Of a DNA stretch of 64,000 bases, positions 55,933-64,000 are shown one piece after another. This DNA comes from Imbricaverruca yamaguchii. Lineage: Eukaryota > Arthropoda > Thecostraca > Neoverrucidae. Positions within the stretch are counted from its first letter, which is position 1. Every line of letters begins with the position of its first letter. The notes under the pieces are model-generated. The model saw nothing but the letters and a program-made list of their open reading frames with translations. It ran no database searches and was not told the origin of the DNA. The stretch spans positions 2,429,501 through 2,493,500 of the forward strand of contig JAOTOL010001655.1 of NCBI GenBank assembly GCA_034440575.1, in the 5' to 3' direction. Both the position numbers and the translations under genes were made by a program.

Positions 55933-57073
55933 GAACAGAACAGGTCACTGGATCATCCGACCTGTGTGCCAGCGTATGGCTCGTGCAGACTCTTCGTCGG
56001 TGCGGTGAGCGCACCGGTGCTTCTTCTCGCGTCCTCGTAGAGGTGCTGCCATCTTGAATCTCGAACGTGAGTTTCTTGCAGCGCAGCTAGTAATGGTTTA
56101 TGTTGCAATAATTTATATGTGAATTATATGAATTGGCATGGAAGGCCACCGGTGTTCCACTGCAGAAAAAGTTCCATTGCCGAACGCGGTTAATGGCTGT
56201 TGGTGTTCTTATACTGGGGTGGTGTCGGTGTCGAGTTGGGGAAAAGGGTTGAACCTGTGAACGGAGAGAGGACTGGGAGGTGACCCAGGCATGGGTGGTG
56301 GTTGCTTGGATCTGGCCGCACGGGTCATGAGAGTTGATTGGGTATAGTGGCGGCGGGATTTGCGCTTTGGAGGCGCGGTGGGTTCGGACGGGATTCGTTG
56401 GTCTGAAGTTGTGGGTTCGACGGGCTTTGCAAAAGTGGCAGGTGCGGTCTGGCCTGAGACGAGTGTTCAGATGAGTGCAGAGGTCAAGAAAGTCGCCAAC
56501 TTGCCTACGCTGGTAGGTAGCAAGATTGGCCCTCAATGTCTCACTCAAGTAGCAATTTATCCATGACGTATTGAAATAAAAAGTAGCGACTGGTCACGAA
56601 TGCTTTCCACAAAAACTAGTTTTGTAGCGAACAGAAGACATCCAGATCATGAAATATCACTGACTAAAAGGCTGCTCCAGTATTGAGTGATGCTGCATTA
56701 CCCCACGGGTTTGCCCATGACATCGGTGGTTGCTTAATTAAAACAGTACTATTTTGGTACTGAGTATCCGTTTACGAACCATATTATTCCAAGACCCATC
56801 TCTATGCCATTGTATAGAGAAGGATGAATCGCCAACGCGTACTTCACCAGGTAACAAGTGCTGGTAACTTTGATTGTGTTATTGGGGGTGATATGCACAT
56901 AAAAACATGTATTTCACAGGATGCTAAATTTTGAGCCTTTTAAATAATAAATTAAACTATAATTAGTTGATTTATGGTCATATCAATGAAAAACTAGCAG
57001 CAGAAACCACAAAAGAACCATAGTACAGGAACAAATAACGCCAACGCGACCGCCAACGTCTCGGTAACGTTAC
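55933..57073. other. No firm gene
   Basis: A minus frame at 56548-56087 is open for 153 residues with a Cys/His/Pro-rich composition but no recognised domain. It could be debris of a retroelement gag. The rest (56570-57060) is A+T-rich and empty. Confidence 0.35.
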
Positions 57074-57190
57074 TTGAGTTATCTCGCGGCGATCATGGCC
57101 ATTACGTCGCCACAAAATCGGCGTATGCGTGAAGCAAGAGACACCATCTCACCGACACGGTTTGACCGACACCATCTCGCCGACATGGAC

Positions 57191-57486
57191 GATCTCGGCA
57201 ACCGCTGCCTCGATCTTCATGAAACCTACACCAAACGATCGCCAGTGTGCCAGAGGCGTGCGGTTTGGACTTTCGTGACCTTGGGTCAGGTCAAAGGTCA
57301 CCAAATCGCAGAAAAACATAATTTTAGGCTCACCGACATGGCCGATCTCGGCAACCGCTGCCTCGATCTTCATGAAACCTACACCAAACGATCGCCAGTG
57401 TGCCAGAGGCGTGCGGTTTGGACTTTCGTGACCTTGGGTCAGGTCAAAGGTCACCAAATCGCAGAAAAACACAATTTTTGGCTCAC
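57191..57486. repeat. 153-bp tandem duplication carrying a perfect DR1
   Basis: Two nearly identical blocks start exactly 153 bases apart (GATCTCGGCAACCGCTGCCT at 57191 and 57344). Each contains TGGGTCAGGTCAAAGGTCAC, in which AGGTCA-A-AGGTCA is a perfect DR1 nuclear-receptor element. 153 is 51 codons, so plus frames stay open through both. It lies just before the hAT-like gene. Confidence 0.9.
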
Positions 57487-57499
57487 CGACATGACTGGA

Positions 57500-58439
57500 C
57501 GAAATTCGAGAAGCACGACGTACTTCCAGCTCAGTTTAGGTCGATGCGAATCAGTGTCGCAGAACACTTCAGGGGTACGCGCCACATGAAAAAGGCCCAA
57601 GCGCGGGAGGAGGAGAGCGAGCGCAGTGCCGCACACCTACTTTGAAGAGCTCTTGTACCTACAGAAAGAGAAGGGCGTCAGAGTGGGTAAAATCAACCAC
57701 TCTGCTGATTTTGTTCGAAGAATGCGACGTGATTTGGTCAGCACCATGCACTCTAAGCTGATGGAGTTCTTGATGCGTCAGCCATGCGTGGCTCTGTGCG
57801 CTGACAAAGTGACTATCGCCAGATGCACAGTCGACGTGACCGCCATACTAGCAGTGGTGCCTGATGCCCCCAATGAGCATATGGTGCAAACATTCGTTGT
57901 TGCGGCTCCTGTTGTCAGCGATCATTCTGGCGATGGTCTAGCGAGAGAGATTGCTGGAACACTAGAACAGGTGGGAGTGACTCACCCTGATCAACTGGCT
58001 GCGATTTGCAAGGACGGGAAATACCTGCAAAACAGTGTGCCACTGAAGCTGCTGAAGATCATGGCTGTTACTGATCCCTCCAAGCATTCAAAGCCATGCG
58101 TGCCAGCGCTGTGGGATGCGGCACACCTCATGGAGCTCGCTGACCGAGACAGCAGGAAGGAGTGTGCCTGGATCTACACTACCATTGCCGTCATGACATC
58201 TGTTACAAAACGTCATACCCATGGTAAAGGTCTAGAGGACCTCAAGGTGGCTGCACCCAAGCGCAGTGAACGAGTTCTACAGCAAAAGCTCTAGTCAGAA
58301 ACAAGGTTTTCTGGCCACGCCGCAAACACCATGAAAGTATTCCCCACACACTGCGCAATATACCGCAATCTTCTGGCAGCTCGGGTCCAGGACGGTACTG
58401 CAGATGGAGAAGCTCTATGGGATCTTCAGCGGCTTGCAG
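57500..58439 (+). pseudogene. hAT/ZNF862-like transposase-derived gene, N-terminal part
   Basis: A frame at 57535-57640 reads RISVAEHFRGTRHMKKAQAR, like the end of a hAT-type zinc finger (H-x3-H). A frameshift leads to the main frame from 57626: TYFEELLYLQKEKGVRVG, ADFVRRMRRDLVSTMHSKLM, VALCADKVTIARCTVDVTAI (acidic residue of an RNase-H-like fold), SGDGLAREIAGTLEQVGV, PALWDAAHLMELADRDSRKE and RVLQQKL. A TAG at 58292-58294 then interrupts SETRFSGHAANTMKVF, and the frame runs on to LWDLQRLA and the donor CAG|GTGTGT at 58440. The family includes ZNF862/KIAA1586-like proteins, some domesticated. One stop makes a current function doubtful. Confidence 0.6.
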
Positions 58440-58831
58440 GTGTGTTTGTCTCTGATGAAGCCAGTTGCTGTTTCGGTGTGTCCGTAGATCATACATGTAC
58501 ATGTACTTGCGAACTAAAATAATTTGAATTTGTCTGACCAGTAGTTATGGGCGCAAAATGATTTCAGATGTCGACGTGCCATACAATTCCAACCATCGTC
58601 ACCATCTGACCACTAGTTAGTTAAATCGCGTGCTTAACTTCGTTGTTCAAAGCCATGCATGTCGTCGAACATCAGCAATTCGATATTTCTGAACGTAATC
58701 TCCATTTCCTGGTTGTTGTAGAAATCTCAGCCATCTTTTCTGTCTGTTGTGCTGATGCCTTTTCTATATCCGTGCATTTTTCGTTTTTCGTGTGTTAGAG
58801 AAGTAATTTAACTGGTGCACTTTCAGATAAG
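58440..58831 (+). other. Inferred GT-AG intron in the hAT-like gene
   Basis: Starts GTGTGT after LQRLA and ends ATAAG before a frame that reads FIMRSAALHDIYTVIAECSM. Phase 1 on both sides is consistent. An alternative acceptor (TTTCAG, nine bases... upstream region 58821-58826) would bring in a TAA stop, so the later AG was chosen. Confidence 0.45.
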
Positions 58832-58986
58832 CATTCATCATGCGAAGTGCTGCCCTCCACGATATCTATACGGTGATCGCCGAGTGCAGCATGTCCCAGC
58901 AGCACATCCAGAGACTACCTTGGGAACGTCAAGCTGCTTTCGACGCCATGGTGACGAAGCTAGACGAGATGACTGACGCTGTGTAG
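58832..58986 (+). pseudogene. hAT-like gene, middle exon
   Basis: Reads ALHDIYTVIAECSMSQQHIQ, then PWERQAAFDAMVTKLDEM, typical of the helical insertion between the catalytic strands of hAT-type proteins. It ends either in a TAG at 58984-58986 or at a donor just before it (GCT|GTGTAG), which would make the stop intronic. The exon end is therefore uncertain. Confidence 0.5.
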
Positions 58987-59443
58987 ATCGGTGGTCTTGG
59001 ATCCTGACGAGCTCTGGCCGACCCCCTTCCGCATCAAGGGTGTATTACTGCTGATGAGGTTAGTGTGGCAGTCAGTGATATTTATATTCCACTGGCTTCA
59101 GCTTTTATTTTAACTTGTACGTAATCGTAACACGCCGTTGTTCCGTGTTCCGTCCCACAGCTGCCTTCACGCTGTCACACCTACTAATACCTGTTTCAAA
59201 ATTGGTAAAGGACTAGTAAAATTTTTTCAATTATTCAATTAGTTAGGGACTAGTTAAAATTGGGGTGGGGTGTCCTCTTATAAACGGTTTTGCCTGATTA
59301 TTTGGCACCTTGGAGCTTTGATTGTCCTATCTGAAAATAGGAAATGTTCTAAATATTTTGAAGTTCTGCAGTCATACATGTCGCAAAAATGTAAAACGTC
59401 GGAATCTGTCAGCAGGTTACTGCAGACGCGACTTTGACGGCCC

Positions 59444-60310
59444 ATGCCCGAGAATGCCTCTCCCCTCGCTGGGAAATCCCGCCTCTTTGGCAAATTCCAA
59501 AATATATTCCTTACCTTGTCTGCCCTTTCTCAGGCTGGATATATTGACACCTTTGTGTCCTGCCTCGTCGCCAAGATGTGCGCGAGGAGACGTAGCGTAA
59601 ATGTCAAAGGGCGAGACCTGGGCTCCACCAACCGGACGCTGAATGGAGCCATGGACGACCTGCAGGGTGTTGGTGACCTCTGCCAGCTCCGCCGGTTGCT
59701 GCACGATTCTAGTGTCATCTTGATCACGTCAGCGGTGGATCAACTGGCCTTAGAGAGGTTGATTCCTCCTTCCTCTGTGGCTTCAAAGGAGAGTGTGCTC
59801 GCCGCTTGGCGCTGCGTGAGGCGCTGCCCTGATGAGGACAATCGAGGACTTTACAAGTTGCTTTTTGAGGCGGCGGACGGGAATCCGTTGATTGGTGCAT
59901 ATGTGCCACTGGTCACCAGAATATGGCTTATCAGCCCAGCAGAGTCGGTGGTCGAAAGCATGGCGAGTGTGATTGGTGAGGTGTTTGGAGCCCACCGGCA
60001 ACTTGATCATGCAAACGCCGCGAATGAGCTGATTATTCGTTGGAACGGTCCGGAGCCAGAGCGAGCTGGTCCTCTGCTGGACTTACTGCAGACAAAGCAG
60101 TCTTACCGCTTCCGACGCATAGGGTCTACCCTGAGAATTCAGGAGGCGTTTGAAGGCACCGTTATGCAGCGGCATGGAAGCAACGGCATGGAAGCAAGAA
60201 GTGCGCTCGATCGGTGGTATTTTGCACCCCATAAGGTTTCTCACGCCGCAAAACGTGCGATTGTCTCGCAAAATCCATGCTATCTTGTGACTGATATGCT
60301 ATCAATTTAG
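59444..60310 (+). pseudogene. hAT-like gene, C-terminal part with dimerisation region
   Basis: A 288-residue open frame starting at an internal ATG. Helical stretch at residues 10-120, then SVLAAWRCVRRCPDEDNRGL, ADGNPLIGAYVPLVTRIWLI, SPAESVVESMASVIGEVFGA and HRQLDHANAANELIIRWNGP, which match the hAT C-terminal (dimerisation) region as it appears in ZNF862-like proteins. Upstream, in-frame pieces at 59355-59430 (VLQSYMSQKCKTSESVSRLL) suggest that coding starts further left after a frameshift. The frame ends at a TAG at 60308. No inverted terminal repeats were seen. Confidence 0.6.
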
Positions 60311-62197
60311 TTCATCATGGCCATACAGTATCTTTCGTTGCATTTTATTTAGACATGTGGATTGCGGTCTAGTATGTAATATGCTATTGTAACATCTTCC
60401 CATTGTCTGGTCACATAACATGGCGGCTGTAGTGGAAGGATGATGGCAAAATAGTGTAAGTTCGCTTAAGCCGGACTCAGGTTGCAAAAAGTGCATGTTT
60501 TGTTCTCGTAGGTAGCAGTCTAGAAACATTCTTGACCTCTGGATGAGTGTTTGGCCTCAGAGTGCTGGCCTCAGACGAGGTTTTGGAGCGGGTTTGAGTG
60601 GGTGTGCATGATGTGGTGGGAGGTTCGGTCTGGCAGGAGATTGCGGTCGTGGACTTGCAGGTGGTCTGGGTGGATGTGGCGGCATTACTTCTAGGACTTG
60701 GTTTTGGAGCTCTTGGTTTGGTTTGTTTCTAATTGAGGTGCATTGTTTTCCGATTTAAGGTCATTTGAAACAAGCACGTCTAAGTCTCATTCCTTAACAA
60801 TTTGGTCAATAACACGTCTCGAAGATTTAGACAACAAAATATACTGCTAAATCAATTTTAAAGTATTGTCTTTTGCCGCCACATAGTAGTTTTTGGTCGA
60901 ACGATATTTTCTTCATTCCAAAGATATACCAGTTTGAAAAGATCAGTACATGGCATGATGAAATGTTGCTGTGTCATCGTACAGGAAAAATCAATGGTTA
61001 GAGACATGTTTGAAAACAACACCGAATCGTGTCCGAGGACGAAGGTAACACTAAGACAAAATATTAACTAAATCTGAGGGGTGAGGTGTTACGCTGTGAC
61101 CCCGACGGCTCAGTTCCCATCGAATGGTCATAATTATAAAGCATCCCTTGGAGACTGGCCATTTTTACCTTTCAGACAGCTACATATGAATTGTCGTAGC
61201 GTTGAGGAACGGGTGGGAGGGAACGAAAACCATCTTGAAGTTGCCTTTTCCCATGCAACACCCATAATATCAATCTTAAACTCGTCCAAATTACAGAGTT
61301 GCTGCCCCCTCCCAAAATGGTTCCTACGTCCATGATTACAGATATCGTTATTTTGTTCCACTCAGTTTGAATTTCAGTTAGTATTGGAAGACAAGCAACT
61401 TCAGAGGACAACCACCTTACTGGTAAACATGAAACGAGCGTGCAGTTACTTTTATTATCCGGCCATTCGCAAGTGATTTATTTAAAGTGATCACGAACTG
61501 ATATTCACTTGCAACCTTACACAAACCTATATTTTTTTTACTGTCAGCGAGTATTTATCATGTAATTGAACGCGAATGGTTCGTCATATCCTCGCGAATG
61601 TGCGCGAAGGTTCGCGGACTATCATGATTTTCTAGTCCTCATCCATCTACTTCCTCTTCGAATCGGCATCACCCATCCAATACTTGCTGTCATTTACCAC
61701 TGCAAAACATACATTGGCCACCTTCTCCATTTCGACAAACTCAGACCGTGGCAGTGTGGCAAGCGCAGGGCTAAGTCCATTTCACCAATTGGTGCCGCCA
61801 CTAGATCTCTACCAGTAAAATCGTCCTCACTCTGCGGGGTCAATTTATATTTATTACCATTTCGTCATTTATTTATTTATTTATTTATTTATTCATTTAT
61901 TTATTTTACAATACATTCCCTCCACGTACAGTGGCTATTATGGACAGTCTGGGTATAACTCACAGATATTTGCAAAGGAAGGATAGATTTGTGGTCAATA
62001 GTGGGAACAGATGTGCAACAAACATTCATACATCAACATAATACAATGCCAATATCACTATCTGCACTACACACAGCGTGCTTGCAACACAAGCTATAAA
62101 CGAGTGGTGTGTAGACGTGGTAGAAAAGCGATGGCCTAAAGGTGACTTCATAGTGTACACATATTCATTGTGTAAGTTTTTTGTGTCAATATTGCTC
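60311..62197. other. No gene seen; (TTTA)n near 61866
   Basis: A TTTA microsatellite lies at about 61866-61907. A G+T-rich stretch at 60545-60740 encodes a Pro-rich minus peptide of no known type. Nothing else is supported. Confidence 0.4.
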
Positions 62198-62712
62198 TTA
62201 GTGGAGATACGCTAGTGCGTGTTTCTTGAAGTTAGACATCCTCGATGTTTTTGATTCAGTATGAGGTTTTTTATAGTGGAAAACAGACGAGTAGAGAAAT
62301 CTCCTGCGGCCAGCCTCTCTGTGTATGGCTGGCAGGTGCAGGTGGTCATTTGCACGTGTGTGACGGTTTCGCAGGGTAGAGTTTGCAGTGATTTGACCGG
62401 CAATGTGCGTAAGTTCAGCCGTCAGAATGATCTTGTGGAGGAGTAAGTAGGAGACCCATCTCGTTACGGGCATCAGAAATATGATCAAATTTCCGTAGAC
62501 CTGACAAGACAAGTGGCGAAGTTAATGATCTTGTCTAGTCTGTGGATGTTTGTTGACAACCCGTTCCCGTAAACAGATATGCAGTGGCGGATATTTGATA
62601 TAACTAGGCTTTTGACTATAGTGAAGAGGGTACTGATCGGAAACTGGTGACGCAGATGGTTCAGGGCCATAATAAACCCGATGCACTTGCGGACCACAAC
62701 AGCTACATGGGA
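62198..62712 (-). pseudogene. YADD-type LINE C-terminal relic, split by CR1
   Basis: Minus strand: RKCIGFIMALNHLRHQFPIS, IRHCISVYGNGLSTNIHRLD, KFDHISDARNEMG in a shifted frame, and FKKHALAYL near the end. The order matches the C-terminal region of the plus-strand element at 16819-17424 (YCISVYGNGAKKNLSR, KFDHVSDLLRRLG). It is older and has several frameshifts. CR1 copy 3 is inserted at 62712/62713 and cuts off the upstream RT part. Confidence 0.7.
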
Positions 62713-64000
62713 ATCATAAAGACATAAAGACAAAAGATTAGTGCAACTATGAGCCACAAGGGCCCTTCTTGGTTGCACTCTGTACACTGCACCAGTTGCC
62801 CACCAAATCTGTCAATCTGGCCTCCCTGTACTACCGAAAAGCAAGCCCTCTATTCTTATTATGATTGTCTATGCTGTTTTTAAAGATGTTCAGTGTGCTG
62901 CTACTGACAATGTTTTCTGGCAGCTGGTTCCAGTGTTCTACTACCCTGTTGGTGAAGAAAGTCTGCCTTAACCTTGTTCTCCTGTAGTTAACTTTAATTT
63001 TGAATTTATGACCTCTAATTGCATCATTTCTGTTCAATTCAAACCTTTCCCCAAGATGAGGTTAGTATCAGTGACTGATGAGTCACTGAGAGCACTTTGC
63101 CACCCATCAAGTATGGAGCCTTCATATGCTGCTTACCTACATGCATGATTTTGCACTTATCAAAATTAAATTTCATTTACCATTCTTCGGACCACTTCTC
63201 AAGTTCGTCTAAGTCTTTTTGCAACAAGATATGCTCATTTTGACCTGTTATTGCCCAAAAGACCTTCAAATCATCCGCAAATGTCAAAACTTTACTGCTT
63301 ATGCCACTTTCAATGTTATTTACAAATACAATGAACAGTAGTGGCCCCAGTACTGACCCCTGGGGGACTCCACTAAGAACATTTTGCCATGATGACTTCA
63401 TACCACTTAGCATCACTCTTTGCTGTCTACCTGAAAGCCACAACTCTATCCATTTTAAGATGCTACCTGCAATACCATGGGCCTGAAACTGTATCATTAA
63501 CCATTTATGGGGTACCTTGTCAAAGGCCTTACTAAAATCAAGATATGCTACATCAACCTGATTTCCCTGATCAAATTGTTCTGGGGGGAAGTTCAAAAAG
63601 TCCAAGAGATTTGTGAGACACAATCGTCCTTTTCTAAACCCATGTTGAGTATCTTGAATCAATTTGTTTTCTTCCAGATAACTAACTATTATATCCTTGA
63701 TCATTGATTCGAGTACCTTGCAGACTAGGGATGTGAGACATAATGGCCTATAGTTTTCAACGTTCCCTCTTTCTCCTTTCTGGAAAATAGGAACTACATT
63801 TACCCTTTTCCAATCTGTTGGAATTTCATTTTGTGAAACTGATCTACAAAATATTATACTAAGTGGAAATTCCAGTTCCTTTTCAGTTTCCCGAAACACC
63901 CTAGCATAAATTTCATCAGGTCCTGCTGCCTTGTTTAGCTTTATTTTCCTGATATGATTGTAAACAACATCACTATCAATGAAATCAACATCATTTGTCA
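62713..64000 (-). pseudogene. CR1 LINE copy 3, internally deleted, runs off the window
   Basis: Minus strand. RT landmarks: VVPIFQKGERG, YRPLCLTSLVCKVLE, GFRKGRLCLTNLLDFLNF, LDFSKAFDKVPHKW, LSGVPQGSVLGPLLF and TFADDLKVF, intact from 63899 to 63177. At about 63055-63080 it jumps to the C-terminal region (RNDAIRGHKFKIKVNY, TNRVVEHWNQLPEN), skipping roughly 390 bases that copy 2 has. The 3' UTR and TCTTTATG tail end at 62713. The 5' part lies beyond the right edge. It is closely similar to copy 2, so the family was active fairly recently. Confidence 0.85.

Noticed and set aside
56087..56548. Minus-strand frame of 153 residues
   Set aside because: No domain recognised. Composition suggests retroelement debris, but the evidence is too thin to annotate.

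Overview
The window is animal nuclear DNA with no sign of a prokaryotic or organelle origin. Coding pieces are split by GT-AG introns, and the DNA is full of CR1/I-type LINEs, tRNA-derived SINEs, BEL/Pao and Gypsy remnants, hAT-like transposase genes and long mini- and microsatellites. BEL/Pao elements, a von Willebrand type C (VWC) gene, a GT31 glycosyltransferase and a USP35/38-like deubiquitinase relic all point to a metazoan. The mix suggests an invertebrate, most likely an arthropod such as a crustacean, but nothing here fixes the species.

Host genes. (1) On the minus strand, an orphan seven-transmembrane (7TM) receptor runs from its start codon at 12120 through exons 12120-11913, 9250-9093 and 4641-4472. 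Splice phases agree. It covers TM1 to TM4, and the rest lies beyond the window or was not recognised. (2) On the minus strand at 38436-37404 is a GT31 beta-1,3-galactosyltransferase-type gene with one frameshift. (3) On the minus strand, exons 51701-51577 and 47771-47642 join in phase to form one VWC domain, and both exons sit against minisatellites. (4) On the plus strand at 29750-30035 is the start of a USP35/38-like catalytic domain, dead from a stop and a frameshift. (5) On the plus strand at 30330-31636 is a transposase-like gene with one in-frame stop. (6) On the plus strand at 57500-60310 is a multi-exon hAT/ZNF862-like gene with one in-frame stop.

Mobile elements, left to right: a BEL/Pao gag-protease-RT remnant (1640-3120); a LINE inside receptor intron 2 (6610-8335); an RNase H relic just upstream of the receptor (12480-12985); a truncated YADD-type LINE against a hexamer satellite (15600-17430); a nearly complete RNase H-bearing I-group LINE (17935-22831, minus); CR1 copies at 29046-29199 (plus), 40794-42858 (minus) and 62713-64000 (minus); another LINE tail (52568-52840); and a Gypsy pol that has lost its integrase core (53680-55930). 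SINE family A has four copies with recognisable target-site duplications, SINE family B has two, and there is one candidate of a third type.

The strongest unusual signals are the SINE-A family with its target-site duplications, a pair of forkhead-type palindromes in one hairpin (46543-46588), a duplicated 153-bp block carrying a perfect DR1 nuclear-receptor element (57191-57486), several higher-order satellites that stay open in more than one frame, the split VWC exons, and nested or deleted CR1 copies. I did not find a convincing new multi-gene system. The window reads as a gene-poor, repeat-rich stretch.
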